Shown: positions 1 to 9,527, numbered from the stretch's first letter. The stretch is 64,000 nt of DNA from Paracidovorax citrulli (GCF_900100305.1 NZ_FNEY01000001.1:207026-271025); one strand, 5' to 3'. The notes: generated from the letters alone by a model not told the origin. A program made the numbers and translations.

Positions 1-222
1 CGGGCTTCCAGCCCTGAACCGAGGAACGCCGGGATGTCAGCCTTTTTTGGCCGACATGCGGGGGCGTCGGCAGCCTACGCACCGGCGCGGCGCTGTATGA
101 CGCTGCAAGCCCTGCAAGTGCATGCAACGATCGAAGGGTTTGGTTACCGTTCTTGCGTAACGCGTGGATTTTTGCCGGGGGCGGCCTCCTAGCATCGGAC
201 AGACTTTTTCCAAGGAGATCTG

Positions 223-783
223 ATGGCCGTGCAAAACCCCTTCTTCGGCAAGCGTGAACCCGAGTCCTTCCAGCCCCGCCAGCCCACCTCGATGCTCGGC
301 GGTTCCGGCAGCGCGGTGAACGGCGCCGCGTCCACCGCCCCCACCGCACAGCCTGCGGTCCAGAAGCCCGCGGCCAGCGCCGCGTCGGAAGGGGCGGGCA
401 GCAAGCTCACCGTCGGCCCGAACATCAAGCTCAAGGGCGTGGAGATCACCGACTGCGACACGCTCGTCGTCGAAGGAACGGTGGAGGCCACCATGGACTC
501 TCGCGTGATCCAGATCGCGGAACAGGGCGCCTTTCGGGGCTCGGCCGAGATCGACATCGCCGAAATCCACGGGGAGTTCGACGGCACGCTCACCGTCCGG
601 CAGAAGCTCGTCATCTACAGCACCGGCAAGGTCAACGGCAAGATCCGCTACGGCAAGGTGGTGATCGAGGAGGGTGGACAGCTGGCCGGCGAGATCGAGG
701 CCGGAACGGTCGGTTCGGTGCGTTCCCAGAACCATTCCGCTGCGAATGTCTCCCGCGGCGAGGCGCAGCCGCTGGCTGCCTGA
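223..783 (+). CDS. Bactofilin (polymer-forming cytoskeletal protein), long form
   Basis: A 186-residue bactofilin, a protein that polymerises without nucleotide into membrane-associated filaments used for cell-shape or localisation tasks. Residues 1 to about 60 are a Pro/Ala/Ser-rich, probably disordered tail. Residues about 62-165 carry the short glycine/valine-rich beta-helix repeats typical of the family (for example the GVEITDCDTLVVEGTVE stretch), followed by a polar tail. The ATG at 223 has an AAGGAG ribosome-binding site a few bases upstream. It stands alone, facing the convergent thioesterase gene. A second, shorter bactofilin lies at 32201, so the cell has at least two paralogues. Family assignment is firm; the cellular role is not visible from sequence. 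Confidence 0.9.
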   Translation: MAVQNPFFGKREPESFQPRQPTSMLGGSGSAVNGAASTAPTAQPAVQKPAASAASEGAGSKLTVGPNIKLKGVEITDCDTLVVEGTVEATMDSRVIQIAEQGAFRGSAEIDIAEIHGEFDGTLTVRQKLVIYSTGKVNGKIRYGKVVIEEGGQLAGEIEAGTVGSVRSQNHSAANVSRGEAQPLAA

Positions 784-876
784 TTCCCGGTACACGGCAG
801 CCTCCGCAGGGGGCGCCTTGCTCTCGCCTGGGGCGCCGCCGCGGGGCACGGCCCGCGGAAATGGTGCCTGTCTGGA

Positions 877-1329
877 TCAGGCGGCATCGGCGGCCACGCT
901 GGCACCCCCGGGGGCGTTCCCCGCCGGGCGCGGAACCGGCCGCGGCTTGCCCGAGGCGTCGATCGCGACGTAGGTGAGCCGCGCTTCCGTCACCTTCACG
1001 TAGCGGCCCTGGGCCGCGAATCGCTCCGCATACACCTCCACCTCCACGGTCACCGATGTGCGGCCGATGCGCGTGATGGTGGAAAAGAACGAGAGGATGT
1101 CTCCCACCCGCACGGGCTGCTTGAAGACGAACTCGTTGACCGCCACGGTCGCCATGCGGCCCTGCACGTGGCGCGCGGGCAGCACGGAGCCCGCCAGGTC
1201 CACCTGCGCCATCACCCAGCCGCCGAAAATGTCGCCGTTGGCATTGCAATCCGCGGGCATGGGGATCACTTTCAGCACCAGTTCCTTGTCGGTGGGCAGG
1301 GCGCTTTGCGTGGGCAGCGTGGAGGTCAT
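877..1329 (-). CDS. yciA: Acyl-CoA thioesterase, YciA-like hotdog fold
   Basis: A 150-residue single-domain hotdog thioesterase that would hydrolyse acyl-CoA esters in the cytoplasm. The family motif GDIFGGWVMAQVDLAG near residues 33-48 contains the conserved Asn/Gly/Asp surroundings of the YciA active site. The ATG at 1329 was chosen because the protein then begins at the usual family position; an upstream in-frame start would add 23 unrelated residues and run into the promoter region shared with the divergent ABC exporter. The C-terminal 20 residues are Pro/Ala-rich and not part of the fold. Confidence 0.88.
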   Translation of the reverse strand: MTSTLPTQSALPTDKELVLKVIPMPADCNANGDIFGGWVMAQVDLAGSVLPARHVQGRMATVAVNEFVFKQPVRVGDILSFFSTITRIGRTSVTVEVEVYAERFAAQGRYVKVTEARLTYVAIDASGKPRPVPRPAGNAPGGASVAADAA

Positions 1330-1376
1330 AGGCACAATCTCTCGGTAAGAACAAACAACGACCGGGATTGTCCCCC

Positions 1377-3200
1377 ATGCGCCCCCACGGCGACCCAACC
1401 ACTGCCTCTCCCTCCGCTGCGGCGGCCATGCCCGTTGCCGCCCGCAGCGACCGCGCCACGATCGCCCGCCTGATTCCCTATCTGCTGCACTACCGTTGGC
1501 GGGTCCTGGCGGCGCTCGTGTTCGTCATTGGCGCCAAGCTCGCGAACGTCGGCGTGCCGCTGCTGCTCAAGCGCATCGTGGACGCCATGGCCCCGGCGCC
1601 GGGTTCCGCCGCCGCGCTCGTGGTGGTTCCCGCCGGGCTGCTGGCGGCCTACGGGCTGCTGCGGCTGAGCACATCGGTCTTCACCGAGTTGCGCGAACTC
1701 GTCTTTGCCAAGGCCACGCAGGGTGCCGCGCGCCGTATCGCGCTGCAGACCTTCGAGCATCTGCATGCGCTCAGCCTGCGCTTCCACCTGGAGCGCCAGA
1801 CCGGGGGGATGACGCGCGACATCGAGCGCGGGGTGCGCGGCATCGAATCGCTGATCTCCTTCACGCTCTTCAATATCGGGGCCACGCTCATCGAAGTGTT
1901 CCTGGTCCTGGCGGTACTCGGGGGGAAATTCGATCCCGCCTTTGCCTGGATCACGCTGGCCGCGCTGGCCTGCTACATCCTGTTCACCGTGATGCTCACC
2001 GAGTGGCGCACGCGTTTTCGCCGCGAAGCCAACGCCTTCGACTCCGCGGCCCACACCAAGGCCGTGGATTCGCTGCTGAACTACGAAACCGTCAAGTACT
2101 TCAACAACGAGCCTTTCGAGGTGCGCCGGTACGACGAAAGCCTGGAGCAGTTGCGGCGTGCGAGGCTCAAGAGCCAGACGTCGCTGTCGCTGCTCAACGC
2201 GGGCCAGCAGCTCATCATCGCCACGGCCCTGGTCGCCATGCTGTGGCGCGCGGCGCAGGGCGTGGCCGACGGCCGCATGACACTGGGGGACCTGGTGATG
2301 GTGAACGCCTTCATGATCCAGCTCTACATTCCCCTCAACTTCCTGGGCGTGATCTACCGCGAGATCAAGCAGAGCCTGACCGATCTGGACAAGATGTTCA
2401 CGCTCATGGACCGCGATCAGGAAGTGCGGGACGCGCCGCAGGCACCGCCGCTGTCGCTGGGCGCGTCCGCGCCGTCGGTGCGTTTCGAGGGCGTGCATTT
2501 CGCCTATGAGCCGGCGCGCACCATCCTGCACGGCGTCGATTTCGAGATTCCTCCCGGCCGCACGGTGGCGGTGGTCGGACCCTCGGGCTCGGGCAAGTCC
2601 ACGCTCGCGCGGCTGCTGTTCCGCTTCTACGACGTGCAGGCCGGGAGCATCACCATCGACGGACAGGACATCCGCCAGGTCACCCAGGACAGCCTGCGCC
2701 GCGCCGTGGGGGCCGTGCCGCAGGACACGGTGCTGTTCAACGAAACCATCGCCTACAACATCGCCTATGGCAGGCCGGGTGCCTCGCAGGCGGAGATCGA
2801 GGCCGCGGCGCGCGCCGCGCGCATCCACGATTTCATCGCAGGGCTGCCGGCGGGATATGCCACGCAGGTGGGCGAGCGGGGCCTGAAGCTGTCGGGCGGG
2901 GAAAAGCAGCGCGTGGCCATCGCCCGCACGCTGCTCAAGAACCCGCCCATCCTCGTGTTCGACGAGGCCACCTCCGCGCTCGATACGGCCAACGAGCGGG
3001 CGATACAGGCCGAACTGCGCAGCGCCGCCCAGGGCAAGACGGTTCTGCTCGTCGCCCACCGCCTCTCGACCGTGGTGGATGCGCACGAGATCCTGGTCAT
3101 GGATGCGGGCCGGCTCGTCGAGCGCGGCACGCACGCGCGGTTGCTGGCGCTCGGGGGGCGCTATGCGGACATGTGGCGCCAGCAGTCGCGAGAAGAGTGA
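1377..3200 (+). CDS. ABC exporter, fused permease and ATPase (ATM1/heavy-metal type)
   Basis: A 607-residue half-transporter with an N-terminal six-helix membrane domain (about residues 25-320) and a C-terminal ATPase. Walker [10 protein letters not shown] is at about 401-409, the signature LSGGEKQR at about 505-512 and Walker B ILVFDEATSALD near 525. The membrane-domain stretch NYETVKYFNNE is characteristic of the mitochondrial ATM1/ABCB7 and bacterial heavy-metal exporter group, whose members export glutathione-linked metals or sulfur species as homodimers. A TTG start 9 bases upstream is possible, but the ATG at 1377 is preferred. Subfamily by recalled motif; substrate is inferred. Confidence 0.9.
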   Translation: MRPHGDPTTASPSAAAAMPVAARSDRATIARLIPYLLHYRWRVLAALVFVIGAKLANVGVPLLLKRIVDAMAPAPGSAAALVVVPAGLLAAYGLLRLSTSVFTELRELVFAKATQGAARRIALQTFEHLHALSLRFHLERQTGGMTRDIERGVRGIESLISFTLFNIGATLIEVFLVLAVLGGKFDPAFAWITLAALACYILFTVMLTEWRTRFRREANAFDSAAHTKAVDSLLNYETVKYFNNEPFEVRRYDESLEQLRRARLKSQTSLSLLNAGQQLIIATALVAMLWRAAQGVADGRMTLGDLVMVNAFMIQLYIPLNFLGVIYREIKQSLTDLDKMFTLMDRDQEVRDAPQAPPLSLGASAPSVRFEGVHFAYEPARTILHGVDFEIPPGRTVAVVGPSGSGKSTLARLLFRFYDVQAGSITIDGQDIRQVTQDSLRRAVGAVPQDTVLFNETIAYNIAYGRPGASQAEIEAAARAARIHDFIAGLPAGYATQVGERGLKLSGGEKQRVAIARTLLKNPPILVFDEATSALDTANERAIQAELRSAAQGKTVLLVAHRLSTVVDAHEILVMDAGRLVERGTHARLLALGGRYADMWRQQSREE

Positions 3201-3236
3201 CCCCTGCCGGGAAGCGCCGTGGCGCCCGGGAGTGCG

Positions 3237-4265
3237 CTACTTCTTCGCCACCGCCTTTTCCGCCGCGTTCACGAGGTCCGCGCCGATCTGTCCCTTCCAC
3301 TTGTCGAAGACCGGGCGGGTGGCCTGCACGAAGGCCTGCCGCTCGTCGGGGGTGAGCTGCGTCACGGTGACGCCGTGGCTGGCGATCTCCTTGAGCAGGG
3401 GCTTGTCCGTCTCGATCAGGCCCTTGCGCGCGATGGCGATTTCTTCCTTGCCGGCCTCGATGGCAGCCTGGCGAACGATCTCGCGGTCCGCGGGCGTCCA
3501 CGAATTCCAGATGTCCTTGTTCACCACGAAGATGAGCGGATCGTTCATGTAACCCCACAGGGTCACATGTTTCTGGGCCACGGTGTAGAGCTTGGCGGCC
3601 AGGTAGATGGACAAGGGGTTTTCCTGGCCGTCCACGGCGCCGCTGGCCATGGCGGGTTGCGCGTCGGCCCAGCTCATCTGGGTGGGGTTGGCTCCCAGCG
3701 CCGTGAAGGTGTCGAGGAACAGCGGCGAGCCGACCACGCGGACCTTCAACCCCTTGAGGTCGGCGGGAGTCTTGATGGGCCGCTTGGAGTTGGAGATCTC
3801 GCGGTAGCCGTTCTCGCCCCAGGCGAGCGGCACCACGCCGGCTTTTTCGAGGGTCTGGAAGATGCTCTTGCCGACTTCGCCCTGCGTGACCGCGTCCACC
3901 GAGGCGTAGTCGGGGAAGAGGAAGGGCAGGGAGAAGAGGTTGAGCGCCTTGACCTGCGGCGACCAGTTGATGGTGGAGCCCACGGCCATGTCGATCACGC
4001 CCTGTCGCAGCGCGCTGAACTCGCGGGTCTGGTCACCCTGGATGAGCGAGACGCCCGGATAGAGCTTGATGTTGATGCGACCCTGCGTGCGCTCGCGCAC
4101 CTTGTTCGCCCAGAGTTCGCCACCCTTGCCCCAGGGGAAGGCGGTGCCCACCACCAGCGACATGCGGTATTCGCTCTTGTAGTTCTGCGCGGCGGCCGGT
4201 GCGGCACTGAACGCGAGTGCGGCCGCGGCGGCCACGGCGGTGGCAAGGAAGGTGCGCAGTTGCAT
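3237..4265 (-). CDS. TRAP transporter solute-binding protein, DctP family
   Basis: A 342-residue periplasmic binding protein. Residues 1-28 form a Sec signal peptide with a long Ala-rich core ending near AAPAAAQ. The mature protein shows DctP-family features such as the segment KVRERTQGRINIKLYPG and the conserved SWADAQPAMASGAVDGQENP region, whose arginine/asparagine positions contact carboxylate ligands in the family. It captures an organic acid for the membrane components encoded just upstream in the transcript (4316-6183). It is the third and last gene of a dctQ-dctM-dctP operon; the 50-base gap before it may allow separate, higher expression. Ligand cannot be told from sequence. Confidence 0.93.
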   Translation of the reverse strand: MQLRTFLATAVAAAAALAFSAAPAAAQNYKSEYRMSLVVGTAFPWGKGGELWANKVRERTQGRINIKLYPGVSLIQGDQTREFSALRQGVIDMAVGSTINWSPQVKALNLFSLPFLFPDYASVDAVTQGEVGKSIFQTLEKAGVVPLAWGENGYREISNSKRPIKTPADLKGLKVRVVGSPLFLDTFTALGANPTQMSWADAQPAMASGAVDGQENPLSIYLAAKLYTVAQKHVTLWGYMNDPLIFVVNKDIWNSWTPADREIVRQAAIEAGKEEIAIARKGLIETDKPLLKEIASHGVTVTQLTPDERQAFVQATRPVFDKWKGQIGADLVNAAEKAVAKK

Positions 4266-4315
4266 GAGTCGTCTCCTGTGGATCGTCGGTTTCGGAAGGG
4301 AAAAAGCGCGCGGCT

Positions 4316-5614
4316 TCAATAGCCCAGGCGCGCCGGCAGCCAGAGGGCCAGTTGCGGAAAGGCGATGACGGCCACCATCACGAGGAACATGGCCAGCAGC
4401 ATGGGGCCCACCCAGCGCACGGTGGACTCCATGCGCACGCCCGCGATGCGGCAGGACACCATGAGGTTCACGGCCAGCGGCGGCGTGAACTGGCCGAGCG
4501 CCACCTTGAGGGTGAGGATCACCCCGAACCACACGGGGTTCCACTGGTAGTGCTGCATGATGGGCAGAAGCAGCGGCACGAAGATCAGGAAGATCGAGAT
4601 GCCGTCCAGGAACATGCCCACGGTGATCAGCAGCAGGATCAGCAGCGCGAGTACGCCGTATTCGCCCAGGCCCGAATGCACGATGGCGTTGGCGATGGGG
4701 TCGATCACCCCGAGCGTGGACAGCGAGAACGCGAAGATGCCCGCCAGCGAAACCACCAGCAGGATCACCGCCGAGAGTTCGCCGGCCTCGCGCAGGATCG
4801 GGAACAGGTCGCGCAGGCCGATGGTGCGGTGGATGCACATGCCCACGAAAAGGCCGTAGAACACCGCGACCACAGCCGCCTCGGTGGGCGTGAACCAGCC
4901 CGCGCGCATGCCACCGAGGATGACCACCGGCGCGGCCAGGCCCCAGGAGGCTTCGCGCAGGCTCTTCCAGAAAGGGGGGCGGGGCATGGTGGCCTCCAGT
5001 GCGCCCATGCGGTGGCGGCGCGCCAGCCACACCGCGGGCACGACGAGTGCGATCCCCGCGAGCACGCCCGGCACCATGCCGGCGGCGAACAGGGCGGGCA
5101 CCGAGGCGCCGGGCACCAGCACCGAGTAGATGATGAAGGCGACCGACGGCGGGATCAGGATGTCGGTGGCCGCCGCCGCGCCGACGACGCTGGCCGAGAA
5201 CGAGCCCGGGTAGCCCGCGCGCGACATGGCGGCGATCATCACGCCGCCCACGGCCGCCGCGTTGGCCGGCCCGGAGCCGGAGATGCCACCCAGGAACATC
5301 GCCACCGCGATGGCCACGAGTGGCAGCATGCCGGGGCCGCGGCCGACGATGGCCACCGCGAAGTTCACGAGGCGGAGCGCCACGCCGGAGCGGTCGAAGA
5401 TCGAGCCGACCAGCACGAACATGGGAATGGCGAGCAGGGGGTATTTGCCGAGCCCGGCATAGAAGTTCTGCGGCACCGCCAGCAGGCCGAACCAGGGCGA
5501 GTCGGCGTTGGCGATGGCGATGGCGGCGCTGCCGGCCAGTCCGAGCGCGGCGCCGATCGGCACGCCGGCGGCCATCATGCCCAGGAAGGCCGCGAAGAGC
5601 AGCGCCGCGATCAT
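4316..5614 (-). CDS. TRAP transporter large permease, DctM family
   Basis: A 432-residue polytopic inner-membrane protein forming the ion-coupled transport channel of the TRAP system. It has about 12 hydrophobic segments and the family stretch FLGGISGSGPANAAAVGGVM around residues 95-115. The ATG at 5614 overlaps the stop of the small-permease gene by 4 bases (ATGA), indicating translational coupling, and gives a start (MIAALLFAAFLGMM) typical for DctM. Works with the small permease upstream and the binding protein downstream. Confidence 0.94.
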   Translation of the reverse strand: MIAALLFAAFLGMMAAGVPIGAALGLAGSAAIAIANADSPWFGLLAVPQNFYAGLGKYPLLAIPMFVLVGSIFDRSGVALRLVNFAVAIVGRGPGMLPLVAIAVAMFLGGISGSGPANAAAVGGVMIAAMSRAGYPGSFSASVVGAAAATDILIPPSVAFIIYSVLVPGASVPALFAAGMVPGVLAGIALVVPAVWLARRHRMGALEATMPRPPFWKSLREASWGLAAPVVILGGMRAGWFTPTEAAVVAVFYGLFVGMCIHRTIGLRDLFPILREAGELSAVILLVVSLAGIFAFSLSTLGVIDPIANAIVHSGLGEYGVLALLILLLITVGMFLDGISIFLIFVPLLLPIMQHYQWNPVWFGVILTLKVALGQFTPPLAVNLMVSCRIAGVRMESTVRWVGPMLLAMFLVMVAVIAFPQLALWLPARLGY

Positions 5615-6183
5615 GGCCGCCCCCCCCCTGTGGCGGCCGCTGCGCCCTGCCTGCGGAAGAGGCCGATGGCGCGCAGCGTGATCAGGGCCGACAGCAGCGG
5701 CAGCCAGATGGAGTACCACCACTGCGGCACCCCGATGCCCGGCGACGTCTCGCCGAAGCGCCAGTCGTCCCAGGTCACCCGGGCGCTGAGCACGGCGATA
5801 CCGGCGAACAGGATGGCGACCGAGAGGGCCCCGAAACGCGCGAGGCGCCGCCGGCGCGCCGCGGAGCCGCCTTCGGCGAAATACTCGATGCGGATGTGCA
5901 CGTCCCGCGCCACCGCGGCCGAGCCCGCCACCAGCGCCAGCACGATCATCAGAAAGACGGAGAGCTCCTCGGTCCAGGCGAAGGAGGAGTTGGTGAAGTA
6001 ACGGACGAGCACGTTGGCGAACGTGATGAGCGCCAGCAGGGCCATGATGGCCACTGTCAGCCAGTCCTCGAGGCGCAGGGAGCGTTCGGTGGCGGTATCC
6101 GAAGAAGGTTGCCCGCCCAGAGGGGGGCTGGGAGGTGTGGCGGAAGCGTCGGCCTCTGCGCCGGAAGGCAGGGGTGCAGGCAT
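5611..6183 (-). CDS. TRAP transporter small permease, DctQ family
   Basis: A 190-residue membrane protein with four predicted helices, the accessory subunit that pairs with DctM. The family signature FAWTEELSVFLMIVLALVAG lies in the second helix region. The N-terminal 40 residues are Pro/Ala-rich and low complexity, so the true start may be a little downstream of the ATG at 6183. First gene of the TRAP operon; it is separated by about 190 bases from the divergently transcribed LysR gene at 6370, which is the likely regulator by position. Confidence 0.9.
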   Translation of the reverse strand: MPAPLPSGAEADASATPPSPPLGGQPSSDTATERSLRLEDWLTVAIMALLALITFANVLVRYFTNSSFAWTEELSVFLMIVLALVAGSAAVARDVHIRIEYFAEGGSAARRRRLARFGALSVAILFAGIAVLSARVTWDDWRFGETSPGIGVPQWWYSIWLPLLSALITLRAIGLFRRQGAAAATGGGRP

Positions 6184-6369
6184 GGGAGATGGCAGGAGCG
6201 AGGGCAATGGAACCAGGCGCGCGGCATGGCGCGCGCCCCGGTCCGGACGGTCAGCGCGCAGTGTAGGCGCAACGCGGCGCGGCGCGATCGGCATGCTTGC
6301 GAATGCAGTACATGATTTCCCGAAGTGCGCTCGACCTTGCGGATGCCGCGGAGCCGATAATGGCGCCCC

Positions 6370-7308
6370 ATGGAAACCAAGTGGCTCGAGGACTTTGTCA
6401 GCCTCGCGGAGACGCGCAGCTTCAGCCGGTCGGCGCAACTGCGGCATGTAACCCAGCCCGCGTTCTCGCGGCGCATCCAGGCGCTGGAAGCCTGGGCCGG
6501 AACCGATCTGGTGGATCGCAGTTCCTATCCCACCCGGCTCACGCCGGCGGGCAGGACCCTCTACGAGGAGGCGCTGGACATGCTGCAGTCGCTGCAGAAC
6601 ACGCGGGCGATGCTGAGGGCGCACACCAGCGCCGACAAGGACATGGTCGAGTTCGCGGTTCCGCACACGCTGGCCTTCACGTTCTTTCCTGCCTGGCTTT
6701 CCGGGCTGCGCGAGCGCTTCGGACCGGTGAAGAGCCGGCTGATCGCCCTCAACGTGCACGACGCCGTGCTGCGCCTGGTGGAAGGGGGCTGCGACCTGCT
6801 GATCGCCTACCACCACCCCTCGCAGCCCTTGCAGCTGGATTCCGACCGGTACGAGATGCTCACGCTCGGTCAGGAAGTCCTGTCGCCCTATGCGCGGGCG
6901 GACGCCGATGGCCGGCCGCTCTACGCGCTGCCAGGCGAGCCGGGCCATCCGCTGCCCTATCTGGGCTATGCGCCGGGGGCTTACCTGGGCCGGGTGACGG
7001 AACTCATCCTCAAGCAGTCCGGCATTCCCATCCACCTGGACCGCGTGTACGAGACCGACATGGCCGAGGGCCTCAAGGCCATGGCGCTGGAAGGACATGG
7101 GGTTGCCTTCCTGCCGCACAGCGCGGTGAAGAAGGAGCTGCGCTCGCGCCGGCTGGCCAGTGCGGTGCTCGGAGGCGTGCCGGACATGCAGATGGCCATG
7201 GAGGTGCGGGCCTACCGGCAGAGGCCTTCGGGCAAGGAGCGCGCCAAGGGCACGGCGGAGGCCCTCTGGACCTACCTGCAGGCACACGGTACCGACAAAC
7301 CGCTGTAG
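6370..7308 (+). CDS. LysR-family transcriptional regulator
   Basis: A 312-residue LysR-type regulator: N-terminal winged helix (about residues 1-60, with FVSLAETRSFSRSAQ and QPAFSRRIQALE) followed by a two-lobed periplasmic-binding-protein-like effector domain. It is transcribed away from the TRAP transporter operon, the classic arrangement for a LysR regulator and its target, so control of that transporter by its substrate is a reasonable inference. Start ATG at 6370 gives METKWLEDFVSLAE, the usual LysR beginning. Confidence 0.92.
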   Translation: METKWLEDFVSLAETRSFSRSAQLRHVTQPAFSRRIQALEAWAGTDLVDRSSYPTRLTPAGRTLYEEALDMLQSLQNTRAMLRAHTSADKDMVEFAVPHTLAFTFFPAWLSGLRERFGPVKSRLIALNVHDAVLRLVEGGCDLLIAYHHPSQPLQLDSDRYEMLTLGQEVLSPYARADADGRPLYALPGEPGHPLPYLGYAPGAYLGRVTELILKQSGIPIHLDRVYETDMAEGLKAMALEGHGVAFLPHSAVKKELRSRRLASAVLGGVPDMQMAMEVRAYRQRPSGKERAKGTAEALWTYLQAHGTDKPL

Positions 7309-7490
7309 CATGCGCTGACTTGGTTATGTCTCGATTGCATGATGTAATCCTGCAATCGGCATTGGAAAGAGGTGGGGGACAGGACTTACAGTTCCGACCG
7401 GCTCCAGGTGGCAGTTACGGAACTGCCGCAAAAGAGATGCCCGTCTGGCGCGGTTTTTGCGTCGGTCCGTACTCCATTCCGAGACAAACC

Positions 7491-8381
7491 ATGAATCCTG
7501 TACGCCCGTGGCGCGCCCTTCTGGGGGCCGCCTCACTCTGCTGTGCCTTGGCTTCCCATGCGGGGGTGCTGGAGCGCATCGCTTCGGGCGGCAAGCTGGT
7601 CGTGGCATACCGGGATGCGGCTTCTCCCTTCGCCTTCAAGGATGCAGCAGGGCGTCCCGCCGGCTATGCCGTCGAACTCTGCCAGCGCGTGGCGGAAGCG
7701 GTGCGCCGAAAGACCGGTCGCAAGGGCATGGAGATCACGTACGTGCCGGTGGACCTCGGCAACCGGATGGAGGCCATCACCCAGGGTGGAGCCGATTTGG
7801 AGTGCGGCTCCACCACGAATAATGCGGAGCGCCGCCAAAACGTCGCGTTCACCATTCCGCACTTCATCACCGGCACCCGACTGCTCGTCAAGGCGTCGAG
7901 CCCGATCGAACGCATCGAGGACATGGGTGGGCACAAGCTGGTTTCCACCCGCGGCACGACCGCGCTGCGGGCCGTGCAGCAGCTCAACCGCGAGCATGCC
8001 CTGCAGATCAACGTGATCGAGGCGCCGGACGACCAGCGGGCCGTGGAGATGGTGGAAAAGGGCGAGGCCGACGCTTTCGCGATGGACGACGTCCTGCTCT
8101 ACGCATTCGCCGCGGGCCGCCCGGACCCGAAGGCGCTGAAGGTGGTCGGCAAGTTCGTCACGGCCGAAGCGCTGGCGATCATGCTGCCCAAGGACGATCC
8201 GGAGTTCAAGAAGGTGGTGGACGACGAGATGCGCCGGCTCATCAGCAGCCGCGAGATCCATCCCATCTACGACAGGTGGTTCCTCCAGCCTGCTCCCCCC
8301 ACGAACCGGGCACTGAACTTGCCTGTCAGCTATCTGCTGCGTGAGTTCTGGAAATACCCGTCGGACCAGGTTCCGTTCTGA
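7491..8381 (+). CDS. Amino-acid ABC transporter substrate-binding protein (GltI-like, extra copy)
   Basis: A 296-residue periplasmic binding protein of the polar amino-acid family 3. Residues 1-24 form a signal peptide. The mature part has the GltI-type motif ADLECGSTTNN and the C-terminal IYDRWF followed by the PPTN stretch. It is a paralogue of the next gene (8500), with which it shares the ECGSTTNN block and overall layout, but the two diverge strongly elsewhere. It has its own 180-base upstream region and no dedicated permease, so it probably either feeds the downstream GltJK permease or acts as a sensor. Ligand unknown. Confidence 0.88.
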   Translation: MNPVRPWRALLGAASLCCALASHAGVLERIASGGKLVVAYRDAASPFAFKDAAGRPAGYAVELCQRVAEAVRRKTGRKGMEITYVPVDLGNRMEAITQGGADLECGSTTNNAERRQNVAFTIPHFITGTRLLVKASSPIERIEDMGGHKLVSTRGTTALRAVQQLNREHALQINVIEAPDDQRAVEMVEKGEADAFAMDDVLLYAFAAGRPDPKALKVVGKFVTAEALAIMLPKDDPEFKKVVDDEMRRLISSREIHPIYDRWFLQPAPPTNRALNLPVSYLLREFWKYPSDQVPF

Positions 8382-8499
8382 CGCGGGCCGCCGGCACGCG
8401 CGTTTACCCCATTCGGGATATTCCCTGCAACGGCAGATGCCTTGCGCGCGTCTATCTAGAATGCCTCTTCCCTTGTATCCATAAGCTAAGGAGATCGTG

Positions 8500-9402
8500 A
8501 TGAAGAAACAATTGTTGGCAGTTGCAGTGATGGCGCTCGCTGCGGGCAGCGCATTCGCCCAGGCGAACGACACGCTGGCCAAGATCAAGGCCTCCGGCAC
8601 CATCACCGAAGGCGTGCGCGAGTCTTCCGGTCTCTCCTACACCCTGGGCGACGGCAAGTACACCGGCTTCCATTACGACGTGTGCGCGCGCGTGATCTCC
8701 GACGTCCAGAAGCAGCTCGGCCTGTCCAAGCTGGAAACCAGGTACCAGCCCGTGACCTCGCAGAACCGCATTCCGCTGGTGCAGAACGGTACGGTGGACA
8801 TCGAGTGCGGCTCGACCACCAACAACCAGGCGCGCCAGAAGGACGTGGCCTTCGCCGTGACCACCTACGTGGAAGAAGTGCGCATCGCCGTCAAGGCCAA
8901 CTCGGGCATTTCCGGCATCAAGGACCTGAACGGCAAGACCATCGCCACCACGACGGGCACCACCTCGGTGCAGACCCTGCGCAAGAACAAGCGCGCGGAG
9001 GGCCTGACGTTCAAGGAAGTGTTCGGCAAGGACCACTCCGACAGCTTCCTGCTGCTGGAGTCCGGCCGTGCGGACGCCTTCATCATGGACGGCTCGATCC
9101 TGGCCTCCAACATCGCCAAGTCCAAGGCGCCCAACGACTTCAAGATCGTCGGCGAAACGTTGAGCGTGGAACCCATCGCGATCATGATCCGCAAGGACGA
9201 CCCGGCCTTCAAGAAGGCCGTGGACGACAGCCTGAAGGGCATGATGAAGTCGGGCGAGATGGCCAAGCTCTACGACAAGTGGTTCATGCAGCCCATCCCG
9301 CCGAACAACGTGAAGATCGGCCTGCCGGCGAGCGAAGCCACCAAGGCCGCTTGGGCGAACCCCAACGACAAGCCCATGGAGGAATACACGCTCAAGGATT
9401 GA
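8500..9402 (+). CDS. gltI: Glutamate/aspartate ABC transporter binding protein
   Basis: A 300-residue periplasmic glutamate/aspartate-type binding protein, first gene of a gltI-gltJ-gltK-gltL operon. A clean signal peptide ends at GSAFAQ (about residue 21). Family blocks include VDIECGSTTNNQARQKDVAF and the C-terminal LYDKWFMQPIPP. The ATG at 8500 follows AAGGAG with good spacing; a GTG three bases earlier is the alternative. A stem-loop after the gene (9429-9458) probably makes the binding protein more abundant than the permease, as is usual for such operons. Confidence 0.93.
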   Translation: MKKQLLAVAVMALAAGSAFAQANDTLAKIKASGTITEGVRESSGLSYTLGDGKYTGFHYDVCARVISDVQKQLGLSKLETRYQPVTSQNRIPLVQNGTVDIECGSTTNNQARQKDVAFAVTTYVEEVRIAVKANSGISGIKDLNGKTIATTTGTTSVQTLRKNKRAEGLTFKEVFGKDHSDSFLLLESGRADAFIMDGSILASNIAKSKAPNDFKIVGETLSVEPIAIMIRKDDPAFKKAVDDSLKGMMKSGEMAKLYDKWFMQPIPPNNVKIGLPASEATKAAWANPNDKPMEEYTLKD

Positions 9403-9428
9403 TGCGTACGGACCTGTCCGCCCCTGCG

Positions 9429-9458
9429 AACGCCCACCTCGCCGGTGGGCGTTTGCTT
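9429..9458 (+). terminator. Intra-operon stem-loop between gltI and gltJ
   Basis: Perfect 10-bp inverted repeat AACGCCCACC / GGTGGGCGTT with a 5-base loop, followed by a T-rich tail (TGCTTGTT). Its position 27 bases after gltI suggests partial termination or 3-prime protection of the gltI message, giving excess binding protein over permease. Confidence 0.7.
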
Positions 9459-9527
9459 GTTGTCCCGCTGCGGCGGGCGGACGGCCGTCGGTTTTCAGGA
9501 CGTATGACGATTTGAGAAGGAATTCCC

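Noticed and set aside
1326..3134. Long open frame on the minus strand opposite the ABC exporter (602 codons)
   Set aside because: A shadow of a GC-rich gene; its translation is Arg/His/Gly-rich without motifs, and the plus-strand protein has all ABC motifs.
4352..6001. 549-codon plus-strand frame opposite the TRAP permease genes
   Set aside because: Antisense shadow: His/Arg/Gly-rich with no hydrophobic core, whereas the minus-strand products are typical DctM and DctQ.
7331..7342. 12-base word TCGATTGCATGA repeated at 39605, both near LysR genes
   Set aside because: Many exact 12-base repeats are expected by chance in 64 kb, and no flanking similarity was found.
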